The notes under the pieces are model-generated. The model saw only the letters and a list, made by a program, of their open reading frames with translations. It made no database searches and was not told the DNA's origin. The translations under genes were made by a program, and so were the position numbers. A stretch of 64,000 nucleotides of DNA from Natronospira proteinivora (GTDB lineage Bacteria > Pseudomonadota > Gammaproteobacteria > Natronospirales > Natronospiraceae). The DNA lies in contig NZ_JALJYF010000003.1 in the NCBI RefSeq assembly GCF_024170465.1, positions 62,001-126,000 of the forward strand. The letters run 5' to 3'. The stretch's first letter is position 1, and each line of letters starts with the position of its first letter. Of the stretch, positions 24,675 through 33,816 are shown piece after piece.

Positions 24675-25463
24675 ATGAATCAGGATTTCCTGGAGCCCAT
24701 CGCCGCCATCGCACGGCGGGCCGGTGATGCCATTCTCGATGTCTACCAAACGGATTTCGAGGTGGAGGTCAAAGACGATGACAGCCCGGTGACCAAGGCC
24801 GATATGGCCGCCCACCATGTGATTGTCGAGGGCTTGGCCGAATTGACCCCGGGGCTGCCCATCCTGTCCGAGGAAGCCGCCGATATTACCTGGGAGGATC
24901 GCCGCCGCTGGCAGAGCTATTGGCTGGTGGATCCCCTGGACGGGACCAAGGAATTCATCAAGCGCAATGGCGAGTTCACCGTCAATATCGCCCTGGTCAA
25001 TGAGGGGCAGGCGACCGTGGGGGTGGTGCATGTGCCGGTCAAGGGGATTACCTATCTCGGCTGCGCCGGGGTGGGGGCCTTCCGCCAGGACGGGGACGCG
25101 GCGCCTCAGGCCATTCAGTCCCGGCGGCCCGCCGCCACGCCGCCACGTCTGATCGCCAGTCGCTCCCATGGCAGCGAGCAGGTGGAACGGATGATGGAAC
25201 GAATCGGCCACTGCGAGCGCCTTGCGGCGGGCAGCTCCCTGAAGTTCTGCCGGGTGGCGGAAGGGGCGGCGGATCTGTATCCGCGTTTCGGGCCCACTTC
25301 GGAATGGGACACCGCCGCCGCCCAGGCGGTGCTGGAAGCGGCCGGGGGTCAGGTGACGGATCTGGAAGGGCGGCCTTTTCGCTATAACCAGAAGGCCGAT
25401 CTGCTCAATGGCAGTTTCCTGGCCAGCGGCGACCCCAAGACCGACTGGACCCAATACCTCTAG
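24675..25463 (+). CDS. cysQ: 3'(2'),5'-bisphosphate nucleotidase CysQ
   Basis: A 262-residue inositol monophosphatase-fold enzyme: DDSPVTKADMAAH, LPILSEEA (Glu ligand), DPLDGTKEFIKRNGEFTVNIALV (the CysQ-specific DPLDGTKEF) and GPTSEWDTAAAQAVLEAAGG (final Asp ligand). It hydrolyses 3-prime-phosphoadenosine 5-prime-phosphate to AMP, recycling by-products of sulfate assimilation, at the inner membrane or in the cytosol. Ends 13 bp before the convergent yrfG. Confidence 0.95.
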   Translation: MNQDFLEPIAAIARRAGDAILDVYQTDFEVEVKDDDSPVTKADMAAHHVIVEGLAELTPGLPILSEEAADITWEDRRRWQSYWLVDPLDGTKEFIKRNGEFTVNIALVNEGQATVGVVHVPVKGITYLGCAGVGAFRQDGDAAPQAIQSRRPAATPPRLIASRSHGSEQVERMMERIGHCERLAAGSSLKFCRVAEGAADLYPRFGPTSEWDTAAAQAVLEAAGGQVTDLEGRPFRYNQKADLLNGSFLASGDPKTDWTQYL

Positions 25464-25475
25464 CCGCCTGCCTGT

Positions 25476-26156
25476 TTAGAGTTTGGGCGGGACCGGGCCC
25501 AGTTCGGGCAGGGCCTCCACGGCCGGGAAATCGCTGATGGTGCGTGGCGGCTGGTTACTGGCCGGGCGGGCAACGGCGCAGAGATGGGCGATGCCGTGTC
25601 GCCGCGCCGAGGCCAGCACCGCCAGGGAATCATCCGCGAACAGGGTGGTGGCCGGGTCAAAGCCCATTTCCGATTCCAGGGCCTGCCAGAAGCGGGGCGA
25701 TTCCTTGGCCGCGCCGAAGTCATGGGCGGTGTATTGACGGCCCACCAGTTGATCCAGTCCGGTTTCTTCCAGCTTCAGGGCCAGCACCGCCGGGTGGGCG
25801 TTGGTGGCGATGGCCACCTGCCGGCCGCTGGTGGTCAGCTCTGTGAGAAAGTCCCGGATGCCGGGCAACATGCGGATTTCCCGGCGGTGTTCCAGCTTCA
25901 TGGCCTCCAGATCAAAACCCAGCCGTTGCGACCAGTAATCCAGGCAGTACCACTGCAGTTGCCCATCCACCGCCTGCATCTGGCGGCGCAGATCGGACAG
26001 GGCGGTGTCGAAGCTCAGGCCCTTGGCGCGGGCGTAATGGGCCGGGACCCGCTCCAGCCAGAAGCGATTATCAAAGGCCAGATCCAGCAGGGTGCCGTCC
26101 ATGTCCAACAGGACGGTCTCGGTGTCCGGCCAGAAAGGGGCTTTGGCCTTAGCCAT
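25476..26156 (-). CDS. yrfG: HAD-family nucleotidase YrfG-like (GMP/IMP)
   Basis: A 226-residue HAD hydrolase from ATG 26156, which overlaps the rhlB stop (ATGGCTAA). Motif I LLDMDGTLLDL, motif II ATNAHP, the lysine motif AAKESPRF and motif IV FADDSLAVL are complete. The C1-type helical cap contains WYCLDYWSQRLGFD, typical of YrfG, a GMP/IMP 5-prime-nucleotidase. The downstream partner of rhlB in a coupled pair. Confidence 0.87.
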   Translation of the reverse strand: MAKAKAPFWPDTETVLLDMDGTLLDLAFDNRFWLERVPAHYARAKGLSFDTALSDLRRQMQAVDGQLQWYCLDYWSQRLGFDLEAMKLEHRREIRMLPGIRDFLTELTTSGRQVAIATNAHPAVLALKLEETGLDQLVGRQYTAHDFGAAKESPRFWQALESEMGFDPATTLFADDSLAVLASARRHGIAHLCAVARPASNQPPRTISDFPAVEALPELGPVPPKL

Positions 26157-27450
26157 TGCCGCCTCGGTCGCGTCCCGGCCGGCCCCGCCCACCGGGACGA
26201 CCACCACCGCGTCGGCGGCCGGATTTCTTCTTGCCGCCGGGCCCGCCCCGGTGGCGCTGAATGGGTGCCCGCGGTTTCAGCTCCACCAGCAAGTCATCAT
26301 GCTGGGTTTCCTTGGGCAGTTGCTGTTCGATGAAATCCTCGATCTCCGGCAGGGACATGGCCCAGGTCTCGCAGGCGAAGCTGATGGCGTCGCCTTCGGC
26401 CCCGGCCCGGGCGGTGCGCCCGATGCGGTGGACGTAGTCCTCGGCATCCTGGGGCAGATCGAAGTTGAAGACATGACTGACATCGGGGATATGAAGACCC
26501 CGGGCTGCCACATCAGTAGTGATGAGAATGGGCAGCTCGCCGGTCTCAAACTCCTTGAGCAGGGCCATGCGCTTGCGCTGGGGTACGTCACCGGACAGTA
26601 CCTCGGCCTTGAAGTCATTGCCCTTGAGCCAGGCGGAGAGATCCTCCGCGGTGCGCTTCATGTTCACAAAGATCATGGTGCGGCTGGGGTCGATGCGCTG
26701 GAGCAGCCCCACCAGCAGTCGCACCTTTTCATCCGAGGCTGGCATGTAGACTCGCTGGCGGACCCGGTCGGCGGTGACCTGATCGGCGTCCACCTTCACC
26801 GATTTGGGGTTGTTCATGTGTTCATAGGCCAGTTCCATCACCCGGTAGGAGAGGGTGGCGGAGAACAGCATGTTCAGGCGCTTTTCCGGGTGGGGCAGTT
26901 TTCTCAGAATGTAGCGGATGTCCTTGATAAAGCCCATGTCGAACATGCGGTCGGCTTCATCCAGCACCGCCACCTGGGCGGCCCGCAGATCGAAAATCCG
27001 CTGCTTGAAGTAGTCGATCAGCCGCCCGGGGGTGCCGATCAGCACATCCACGCCATTTTCCAGCTGCTGGCGCTGCTGTTCGTAGCCGGCGCCGCCGTAA
27101 ACCAGGCCCAGCTTGAAGCCGGTGTGCGCACCCAGGGTCTCGGCGTCCTTGTGGATCTGCACCGCCAGTTCCCGGGTGGGGGCCAGGATCAGGGCGCGGG
27201 GCTGGTTGGGTTTGCGCGTCTCATCTGCCGGATGCTTGATCAAATGGTCAAACAGGGCCAGCAAAAAGGCTGCGGTCTTGCCGGTTCCGGTCTGGGCCTG
27301 GCCCGCCACATCCTGTCCCTGCAGGGCCAGGGGCAGGGTTTCGGCCTGGATGGGGGTGCAATAGCTGAAACCGGCTTCATCAATGGCTTTTTGCAGGGGG
27401 TCGGCCAGTTTCAGGCTGTCGAATCGGGTCTCGCTGAGATGGGTTTGCAT
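26149..27450 (-). CDS. rhlB: DEAD-box RNA helicase RhlB
   Basis: A 433-residue DEAD-box helicase: Q motif YCTPIQAETLP, Walker A AQTGTGKT, PTRELAVQ, VLDEADRMFDMGF, SATL (motif III) and the C-terminal HRIGRTARAG (motif VI). The basic, glycine- and arginine-rich tail (KKKSGRRRGGGRPGGRGRPG) fits RhlB, the helicase of the RNA degradosome. The location divergent from trxA and near rho is the conserved gammaproteobacterial arrangement. Confidence 0.93.
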   Translation of the reverse strand: MQTHLSETRFDSLKLADPLQKAIDEAGFSYCTPIQAETLPLALQGQDVAGQAQTGTGKTAAFLLALFDHLIKHPADETRKPNQPRALILAPTRELAVQIHKDAETLGAHTGFKLGLVYGGAGYEQQRQQLENGVDVLIGTPGRLIDYFKQRIFDLRAAQVAVLDEADRMFDMGFIKDIRYILRKLPHPEKRLNMLFSATLSYRVMELAYEHMNNPKSVKVDADQVTADRVRQRVYMPASDEKVRLLVGLLQRIDPSRTMIFVNMKRTAEDLSAWLKGNDFKAEVLSGDVPQRKRMALLKEFETGELPILITTDVAARGLHIPDVSHVFNFDLPQDAEDYVHRIGRTARAGAEGDAISFACETWAMSLPEIEDFIEQQLPKETQHDDLLVELKPRAPIQRHRGGPGGKKKSGRRRGGGRPGGRGRPGRDRGGNG

Positions 27451-27751
27451 GGCTTGCCTGTTCGAAATTCGAGTGTCCCGGGCGGCTTGTTGGCCGCCAA
27501 CGGGGAGAAAGGCTTGAAATCTGTGTCCGAATGGGCTCCAATAGGGTCCAAGTATTCAGCGAAAGCTCGTATCCCCGAGCATTCAGCACACCCAAATTCT
27601 TGCGGAAGCCCCGGGCGGTGGCCCATCGGGTTTCATTATTGTGCCTTAAGTCATCGACCGCGTCACATTGGACGCTTCAGGGCGTCGTTCCCGTTCGGAT
27701 TCCGCGCAGATTTCCCGTTTTTCTCTCTGATTGAATTGGAGGCCTTGGATC
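27451..27751. other. Divergent rhlB/trxA promoter region
   Basis: About 300 bp without a gene between rhlB and trxA. It must contain both promoters. I see a small hairpin (GACGC-TTCAGG-GCGTC, near 27671-27686) before trxA but no clear operator. Confidence 0.5.
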
Positions 27752-28078
27752 GTGAGCAACGAAATCGTCTATACCTCGGATGACAAGTTTCAAGAAGACG
27801 TATTGGAATCGGATGTTCCGGTTTTAGTGGATTACTGGGCGGAATGGTGCGGCCCCTGCAAGATGATTGCACCGGTTCTGGATGAGCTGGCCGGCGACTA
27901 TGACGGCAAGCTCAAGATCGTCAAGCTCAACATTGATGAGAACCCCAAGACGCCGCCCAAGTACGGGATTCGTGGCATTCCCACGTTGATGCTGTTCAAG
28001 AATGGCAGCGTGGAGGCCCAGAAAGTGGGCGCCATGTCCAAGTCTCAGCTGACCGCCTTTATCGACACCAACCTGTAA
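27752..28078 (+). CDS. trxA: Thioredoxin 1
   Basis: A 108-residue protein from GTG 27752, with TTGGAGG 9 nt upstream. The active site is [10 protein letters not shown] (Cys about 33 and 36), followed by the cis-proline region RGIPTLMLF. This is the cytosolic dithiol reductant for ribonucleotide reductase and other enzymes; it also donates electrons to DsbD, encoded at 40066-41946. It is followed by rho, as in many gammaproteobacteria. Confidence 0.96.
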   Translation: MSNEIVYTSDDKFQEDVLESDVPVLVDYWAEWCGPCKMIAPVLDELAGDYDGKLKIVKLNIDENPKTPPKYGIRGIPTLMLFKNGSVEAQKVGAMSKSQLTAFIDTNL

Positions 28079-28144
28079 TCGACCATCGGCCGCGCATTGG
28101 GGTATTGATGATGCGCGGTCGGTAATCCAACCGAAAGAAGCACA

Positions 28145-29401
28145 ATGAACCTGACCGAGCTCAAACAGAAATCCGCGAAGGACCTGATCGATCTTGCCCA
28201 TTCCATGGGCATCGAAGGCATGGCCCGCAGCCGCAAGCAGGATGTGATCTTTGCCATCCTCAAGGTCCATGCCAAGAACGGGGAAGAGATTTACGGCAAT
28301 GGCGTTCTGGAGATTCTCCAGGACGGCTTTGGCTTTCTCCGTTCCGCCGACAGTTCCTACATGGCCGGGCCGGATGACATCTATGTCTCCCCCAGCCAGA
28401 TTCGCCGCTTTAACCTGCGCACCGGCGATACCATCGCCGGGCGGATTCGTCCGCCCAAGGAGAGTGAGCGCTACTTCGCGTTGCTCAAGGTGCAGGAGAT
28501 CAACTTCGACAAGCCCGAGGCGTCCAAGAACAAGGTTCTGTTTGAGAACCTGACGCCCCTGTTTGCCCGTGACCGTTTCAAAATGGAGCAGGGCAACGGC
28601 AGCACCGAAGACATCACGGCGCGGATCATCGACATGGCCTCGCCCATTGGCAAGGGCCAGCGTGGTCTGATCGTCTCGCCGCCCAAGGCGGGCAAGACCA
28701 TGATCCTGCAGAATATCGCCCAGTCGATTGCCAACAATAATCCCGACGCCAATCTCATCGTGTTGCTGATTGATGAGCGTCCGGAGGAAGTGACCGAGAT
28801 GAGCCGCTCGGTTCGCGGTGAAGTGGTCTCCTCCACCTTTGACGAGCCGGCCAGCCGGCATGTGCAAGTGGCGGAGATGGTGATCGAAAAGGCCAAGCGC
28901 CTGGTGGAGCACAAGAAGGACGTGGTGATTCTGCTGGATTCCATCACCCGTCTGGCTCGCGCCTACAACACCGTGGTGCCGTCTTCCGGCAAGGTGTTGA
29001 CCGGTGGTGTGGATGCCAATGCCCTGCAGCGGCCCAAGCGCTTCTTCGGTGCGGCTCGTAACATCGAGGAAGGAGGTAGCCTGACCATCATCGCCACCGC
29101 CCTGGTGGAAACCGGCTCGCGCATGGATGACGTGATCTATGAGGAGTTCAAGGGCACCGGCAATATGGAACTGCACCTGGATCGTCGTATTTCCGAAAAG
29201 CGGATCTTCCCGGCCATCGACATCAATCGCTCCGGCACCCGGCGGGAAGAGCTTCTGGTTTCACCGGAGGAGTTGCAGCATATGTGGATTCTGAGAAAGC
29301 TGCTGCATCCCATGGATGAAATCCAGGCCATTGAGTTCCTCATCGATAAAATGAAGAACACCAAGAAAAATGAAGAATTCTTCCAGATGATGAGAAAATA
29401 A
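28145..29401 (+). CDS. rho: Transcription termination factor Rho
   Basis: A 418-residue protein of standard length: [19 protein letters not shown]-terminal helical domain, the cold-shock-like RNA-binding domain ([23 protein letters not shown]), Walker A SPPKAGKT (about residue 178), Walker [17 protein letters not shown] and the C-terminal [19 protein letters not shown]. It is a hexameric RNA-dependent ATPase helicase. A strong terminator follows the stop codon directly. Confidence 0.97.
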   Translation: MNLTELKQKSAKDLIDLAHSMGIEGMARSRKQDVIFAILKVHAKNGEEIYGNGVLEILQDGFGFLRSADSSYMAGPDDIYVSPSQIRRFNLRTGDTIAGRIRPPKESERYFALLKVQEINFDKPEASKNKVLFENLTPLFARDRFKMEQGNGSTEDITARIIDMASPIGKGQRGLIVSPPKAGKTMILQNIAQSIANNNPDANLIVLLIDERPEEVTEMSRSVRGEVVSSTFDEPASRHVQVAEMVIEKAKRLVEHKKDVVILLDSITRLARAYNTVVPSSGKVLTGGVDANALQRPKRFFGAARNIEEGGSLTIIATALVETGSRMDDVIYEEFKGTGNMELHLDRRISEKRIFPAIDINRSGTRREELLVSPEELQHMWILRKLLHPMDEIQAIEFLIDKMKNTKKNEEFFQMMRK

Positions 29402-29430
29402 AAAAAAGGGGCCTTCCGGGCCCCTTTTTT
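29401..29430. terminator. Bidirectional intrinsic terminator after rho
   Basis: Seven As, GGGGCC, loop TTCCG, GGCCCC and six Ts (29425-29430). The A-tract overlaps the rho stop, and on the other strand the same hairpin ends in Ts. Confidence 0.92.
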
Positions 29431-29435
29431 GAACC

Positions 29436-29521
29436 CGTAGGAGCGGATTTATCCGCGATTAAAAGGGAGTTTTTGTGGGAGGGCCATTCCTGGCCCAATC
29501 GCGGATAAATCCGCTCCTACG
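29436..29521. repeat. Inverted pair of REP-like elements
   Basis: GTAGGAGCGGATTTATCCGC (29437-29456) continues GATT and recurs in inverse orientation at 29497-29520. A second-type unit, GTGGGAGGGCCATTCCTGGC (from 29475), lies between them. Each unit is itself a small hairpin. The same unit recurs at 30.1-30.3, 44.95, 57.4 and 61.2 kb, all between genes. Confidence 0.88.
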
Positions 29522-29550
29522 GCTTTTCGGGCAGACACCCAGGTGTGGAT

Positions 29551-30045
29551 ATGCGCATCACGGTTTTGATCCTCACGCTCTTCATCTCAGCCATGGTCAC
29601 GCCCGCCCAGGCCTGTCGCGGTGACGTGACCACGGCGATGGATTATCTGCCCGGCGATTGGGTGGTGATGGGTGGCGAGACCGAGGTGCTGGGTTATAGC
29701 GAAATCCGAGAAGGTGCCGGTGGCTGTGCCCTGCGGGAGCGCTGGGAAGGCATGGATGGTCTGGAAGGGGAGGCCCTGTTCACGGCCCGCGACGGGGGTC
29801 GCCGCTGGCAGATGGTCTGGAGCGACAGCGACGGCATGAGCCTGACCTTGAGCGGCCAGGCGGACGGGGCGGACATGATCTTCACCGGCACCCAGGACAG
29901 CGAGGAAGGCGAGGTTCTGCACCGCATTGCCTATCAGCTGCTCTTTGATATCGGCGAGATTCACCAGCTTTGGGAATACAGCGTGGACGGGGGCCGGAAC
30001 TGGGAGGTCTTCTTCGCCGCCTGGTATCTGCCCGAAGACGCCTAG
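29551..30045 (+). CDS. Exported protein, DUF1579-like in outline
   Basis: A 164-residue protein from ATG 29551 with a signal peptide ending AQA. The mature part is strand-rich with regular W/Y residues (YLPGDWVVMGG, LRERWEGMDGLEGEALFTARDGGRRWQMVW, YSVDGGRNWEVFFAAWY). This is the pattern of lipocalin-like DUF1579-type domains, though the family match is only by general appearance. Flanked on both sides by REP-like repeats; probably a single-gene unit. Confidence 0.65.
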   Translation: MRITVLILTLFISAMVTPAQACRGDVTTAMDYLPGDWVVMGGETEVLGYSEIREGAGGCALRERWEGMDGLEGEALFTARDGGRRWQMVWSDSDGMSLTLSGQADGADMIFTGTQDSEEGEVLHRIAYQLLFDIGEIHQLWEYSVDGGRNWEVFFAAWYLPEDA

Positions 30046-30070
30046 GCCTACGGACATGCTCGGCACACCC

Positions 30071-30323
30071 GTAGGAGCGAATTCATTCGCGATAGGCCTG
30101 CGGGGGCCTAGAGGGTTCGGTATTTGGAATACGGAGCACACGGAGAAGCCACGGAGATCACGGAGGGGGATGAATGGGTGGCGTTGCCTGTGGGAGGGGC
30201 ATTCCTGCCCCGACTTTCCAGGTTCTCTCTAAGGCCCCGAAGGGGCGAGGTTCAGGGATGAGCCGAGTAATGCCGCTCCCACAGAAAGCCCCCCCAGAAT
30301 CGCGGATAAATCCGCTCCTACGG
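30071..30323. repeat. Cluster of REP-like elements
   Basis: Four related units lie between the DUF1579-like gene and purD: GTAGGAGCGAATTCATTCGC (30071-30090), TGTGGGAGGGGCATTCCTGC (from 30190), the reverse TGCCGCTCCCACAG (30271-30284) and AATCGCGGATAAATCCGCTC (30298-30317) ending CTACGG. Hairpins of this kind at 3-prime ends stabilise transcripts or bind gyrase/IHF in other genomes. The rest of the 297-bp gap shows no gene. Confidence 0.8.
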
Positions 30324-30342
30324 CTGGTGGGTGGGGCGGTGG

Positions 30343-31638
30343 TTATTTTTGTTCTTTTTGCTCGTGGGCGATGGCTCGGTGGCCGATGTCGCGGCGGTAG
30401 TAAACCCCATCCCAATGAATGCGGTCGGCCAGGGCATAGGCTTGCTTCTGGGCCGCTTCGATGGTGTTGCCCAGGGCGGTGGCGCACAGCACCCGGCCGC
30501 CGTTGGTGAGCACCTGCTCACCGTCCAGCTTGGTGCCGGCATGGAAAATCTTCTCGACCCCGTCTTCCCGCTGGGGCAGGCCTTCAATCACATCCCCCTT
30601 GCGATACTGGGCCGGATAACCGCCGGCGGCCAGGACCACGCCCACCGCGGCCCGCTCATCCCAGCGGGCCTCCACGTCCTGCAGATCCCGGTCCAGGGCC
30701 TCCAGGCAGAGGCGGGCCAGATCCGAGCGCAGTCGCATCAACACCGGCTGGGTTTCCGGATCACCAAAGCGGCAGTTGAACTCGAGCACCTTGGGCCGGC
30801 CATGCTTGTCGATCATCAGGCCGGCATACAGGAAACCGGTATAGGGATGGCCATCAGCTGCCATGCCCGCCACGGTGGGACGGATCACTTCATCCATGAT
30901 CCGCTGTTCGATTTCAGGCGTGACCACCGGGGCCGGTGATACGGCACCCATGCCGCCGGTGTTGGGGCCGCTGTCGCCTTCATCCCGGGCCTTGTGGTCC
31001 TGGGAGGTGGCCAGGGGCAGGATATGTTCGCCATCGGCCATGACGATGAAAGACGCCTCTTCCCCTTCCAGGAACTCTTCCACCACCACCCGGTGGCCGG
31101 CATCGCCGAAGGCATTGCCCTGGAGCATGTCGTTCACGGCGGCCTCGGCTTCTTCCACGGTTTGGGCTACCACCACCCCCTTGCCGGCGGCCAGGCCGTC
31201 GGCCTTGACCACGATGGGCGCGCCCATTTCCCGGATCCAGGCCTTAGCCGCTTGTGGATCGGTGAAGCTGCGATGGGTTGCGGTGGGAATGCCGTAACGT
31301 TCCATGAATTGCTTGGAGAAGGCCTTGGAGCCTTCCAGGCGGGCGGCGGCCCGGCTGGGTCCGAAGCAGCGCAGGCGGCTCTCTTGGAAGCGATCCACGA
31401 TGCCGGCCACCAGCGGTGCTTCCGGCCCCACGATGGTCAGATCAATGGCTTTGCTCAGGGCAAAGTCCAGCAAGCCGTCGATGTCGCTGTCCTTGATGGC
31501 CAGGTTTTCAATCCGGGGCTCCCGGGCGGTACCTGCATTACCCGGCGCCACAAACACCTGATCGACTTCCGCCGAATGGGCCAGCTTCCAGGCCAGGGCA
31601 TGCTCCCGGCCACCACCACCTACAACCAGTACTTTCAT
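30343..31638 (-). CDS. purD: Phosphoribosylamine-glycine ligase
   Basis: A 431-residue ATP-grasp enzyme: MKVLVVGGGGREHALAWKL N-terminal domain, VVKADGLAAGKGVVVA (ATP-binding loop), GEEASFIVMADGE, and FNCRFGDPETQPVLMRL (metal site). It ligates glycine to phosphoribosylamine to form GAR, the second step of purine synthesis. It is downstream of purH on the same strand, with a 143-bp spacer, in the conserved dusB-fis-purH-purD cluster. Confidence 0.96.
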   Translation of the reverse strand: MKVLVVGGGGREHALAWKLAHSAEVDQVFVAPGNAGTAREPRIENLAIKDSDIDGLLDFALSKAIDLTIVGPEAPLVAGIVDRFQESRLRCFGPSRAAARLEGSKAFSKQFMERYGIPTATHRSFTDPQAAKAWIREMGAPIVVKADGLAAGKGVVVAQTVEEAEAAVNDMLQGNAFGDAGHRVVVEEFLEGEEASFIVMADGEHILPLATSQDHKARDEGDSGPNTGGMGAVSPAPVVTPEIEQRIMDEVIRPTVAGMAADGHPYTGFLYAGLMIDKHGRPKVLEFNCRFGDPETQPVLMRLRSDLARLCLEALDRDLQDVEARWDERAAVGVVLAAGGYPAQYRKGDVIEGLPQREDGVEKIFHAGTKLDGEQVLTNGGRVLCATALGNTIEAAQKQAYALADRIHWDGVYYRRDIGHRAIAHEQKEQK

Positions 31639-31698
31639 TGCGCTGCCTTCGAAGGTTTGGGGATATTCAGATTTATGCGGATTCTAGCACCCGCCCAA

Positions 31699-31787
31699 GC
31701 CACAAGCAGTGAGTGATCCGTTGGCACCGACTGCTTGTAGCTTGCAGCTTGTGGCTTGTAGCTCGCCATTGAGCGGGACGCTCAATG
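31699..31787. repeat. Inverted and short repeats in the purH-purD spacer
   Basis: GCCACAAGCAGT (31699-31710) is the near complement of ACTGCTTGTAGC (31730-31741). The unit GCTTGTAGC/GCTTGCAGC/GCTTGTGGC recurs about three times up to 31763. A separate perfect 9-bp hairpin CATTGAGCG-GGA-CGCTCAATG (31767-31787) includes the purH stop codon. They may form RNA structures that separate purH from purD expression. Confidence 0.7.
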
Positions 31788-33347
31788 CCGAAAATGCCGC
31801 ATGCCGGTGAAGACCATGGCGATGCCGTGTTCATTGGCCGCTTGGATGACTTCCTCGTCGCGGCGGGAACCACCGGGTTGGATGACGGCCTTCACGCCCC
31901 GTTCGGCGGCGGCATCGATGCCGTCCCGGAAGGGGAAGAAGGCATCCGAGGCCATGGCGGCGCCGTCCAGGCTCAGTCCGGCCTGCTCGGCCTTGATGGC
32001 GCCGATGCGAGCACTGTCCACCCGGCTCATCTGGCCGGCCCCGATCCCCAGGGTGCGGTCCGGCCCGGCATAAACGATGGCATTGGATTTCACGAAACGG
32101 GCCACCCGCCAGGCGAACATCAGGGCCTTGAGTTCCTCGGCCGCCGGTTGCCGTCGGCTGGGGAAACTGAGATCGGATTCCGTCACGATGTCCACATCCC
32201 GGTCCTGGATCAGCAGTCCCCCGGCCACGCGCTTGAATTCATGCTGGCGGACAGGGGCATCCGGCCATTGGCCGGTGGCCATCACCCGCACGTTTTTCTT
32301 TTCGCTCAGGATGCGAAGGGCTTGATCGCTGAAGCCGGGGGCAATCAGCACTTCCAGGAACTGGCGATCCACAATGGTTCGCGCTGTCAGCTCATCCACT
32401 TCCCGGTTGAAGGCAATGATGCCGCCAAAGGCGGAGGTGGAATCGGTGCTGAAGGCCGCGTCATAGGCTTGTGCCAGGTCCGCCGACTGGGCCACGCCGC
32501 AGGGGTTGCCGTGCTTGACGATCACACAGCCCGGCTCGCTTAGGGTCTTGACGCATTCCAGGGCAGCATCAGCATCGGCCACATTGTTGTAGGACAGGGC
32601 CTTGCCCTGGTGTTGAATGGCGGTGGTGATGGTGCCGGCGGGTGCCCGCAGGTCGGCATAGAAGGCCGCCGACTGATGGGGGTTCTCGCCGTAACGCATA
32701 TCGGCCCGTTTGCGAAAGGTGGACGCGTATTGGTCAGGGAAGACCTGTGCTCGGTCACTTTGCTGGAAGCGGTCCAGAGCCGCGGTGACGGCGGTGTCAT
32801 AGCGGGCCGTGTAGGCAAAGGCCTGCACCGCCAGGCGAAAGCGGGTGTCTTCACTGACCTGGCCGTTGTGCTGATCCAGCTCACGCAGGATGGCATCGTA
32901 ATCGCTTACGTCGGTGACCACGCTGACCCGGTCATGGTTCTTGGCCGCGGCACGGATCATGGCCGGCCCGCCGATATCGATGTTTTCGATGGCCTCTTCC
33001 AGGCTGCAGTCGGGATCGGCCACGGTCCGCTCAAATGGATAGAGATTGACCACCAACAGGTCGATGGCCTGGATGCCATGCTCGTCCATCACCGCCTCAT
33101 CCTGACCCTTGCGGCCCAGCAGTCCGCCATGGACCCTGGGATGCAGGGTCTTGACCCGTCCACCCATGATCTCGGGGAAGCCGGTGACCTCGGAGACATC
33201 CGTGACCGGCACACCTTCTTCCCGCATCAGCGCGGCGGTGCCGCCGGTGGAGAGAATCTCCACCCCGTGACTGTGTAGGCTGCGCGCCAGATCGGCCACG
33301 CCGGTCTTGTCGGAGACACTGATCAGGGCCCGTTTGATGGTTTGCAT
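31782..33347 (-). CDS. purH: Bifunctional AICAR transformylase/IMP cyclohydrolase
   Basis: A 521-residue protein from ATG 33347; upstream in-frame ATGs at 33359 and 33416 lack a ribosome-binding site. The N-terminal MGS-like IMP cyclohydrolase domain starts [18 protein letters not shown], with VHGGLLGRK and NLYPFE. The transformylase domain has [21 protein letters not shown] and the late [28 protein letters not shown]. It performs the last two steps to IMP. Preceded by fis. Confidence 0.96.
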   Translation of the reverse strand: MQTIKRALISVSDKTGVADLARSLHSHGVEILSTGGTAALMREEGVPVTDVSEVTGFPEIMGGRVKTLHPRVHGGLLGRKGQDEAVMDEHGIQAIDLLVVNLYPFERTVADPDCSLEEAIENIDIGGPAMIRAAAKNHDRVSVVTDVSDYDAILRELDQHNGQVSEDTRFRLAVQAFAYTARYDTAVTAALDRFQQSDRAQVFPDQYASTFRKRADMRYGENPHQSAAFYADLRAPAGTITTAIQHQGKALSYNNVADADAALECVKTLSEPGCVIVKHGNPCGVAQSADLAQAYDAAFSTDSTSAFGGIIAFNREVDELTARTIVDRQFLEVLIAPGFSDQALRILSEKKNVRVMATGQWPDAPVRQHEFKRVAGGLLIQDRDVDIVTESDLSFPSRRQPAAEELKALMFAWRVARFVKSNAIVYAGPDRTLGIGAGQMSRVDSARIGAIKAEQAGLSLDGAAMASDAFFPFRDGIDAAAERGVKAVIQPGGSRRDEEVIQAANEHGIAMVFTGMRHFRH

Positions 33348-33465
33348 GCTGGTTTCCATTGTGAGGGACGTTAAAACGTCACTGGATGAATCAGGATGGA
33401 ATCGGCCGCACTCCATGGAGGCGGCCTATTGCTTCATTCAGAATGGCGATTGGGTCTGGTGACCT

Positions 33466-33816
33466 TCAGTCCACCAGGCCGTGCTGGCGAAGCTTCTTGC
33501 GCAGCGTGCTGCGGTTGATGCCCAGGATTTCCGCAGCCCGGGACTGGTTGCCGCCGGTGTAATCAAGGACCCGCTGGAGCAGGGGTTGCTCCACTTGTTG
33601 CAGGACCATGGCATAGAGGTCGTTGGGCTCCGTGCCGTCCAGATCCTTGAAGTATCGTGCCAATGCCTGATCAATGGCTTGACGCAGGGAAGTACCTTGC
33701 ATCGGAGTCTGCTCTTCAATCGCTGAAAAATGATTGTTTTCCGAATCGACAAACGTTTTTAAGGGGTTGTTATTGCTATCCATGGCGTTTTCCACGGCGG
33801 CTCCTCGAGTACTCAT
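33466..33816 (-). CDS. fis: Nucleoid protein Fis
   Basis: A 116-residue protein whose C-terminal part (ALARYFKDLDGTEPNDLYAMVLQQVEQPLLQRVLDYTGGNQSRAAEILGINRSTLRKKLRQHGL) contains the Fis helix-turn-helix and is almost typical. The N-terminal region is about 18 residues longer than in E. coli. ATG 33816 overlaps the dusB stop (ATGA), the ancestral dusB-fis coupling. A shorter start (M12) cannot be excluded. It bends DNA and controls rRNA and many other promoters. Confidence 0.95.
   Translation of the reverse strand: MSTRGAAVENAMDSNNNPLKTFVDSENNHFSAIEEQTPMQGTSLRQAIDQALARYFKDLDGTEPNDLYAMVLQQVEQPLLQRVLDYTGGNQSRAAEILGINRSTLRKKLRQHGLVD

Noticed and set aside
26092-27783. 563-codon plus-strand open frame over rhlB
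   Set aside because: Shadow of rhlB on the other strand with no recognisable domain.
27824-29176. 450-codon minus-strand open frame over trxA-rho
   Set aside because: Shadow; trxA and rho on the plus strand are full length with all motifs.
29436-29521. CRISPR-like array
   Set aside because: The repeats are inverted, palindromic and not evenly spaced by unique spacers; they fit REP elements instead.
33367-33378. PurR-type operator upstream of purH
   Set aside because: ACGTTAAAACGT is a short imperfect palindrome and does not match the PurR consensus.
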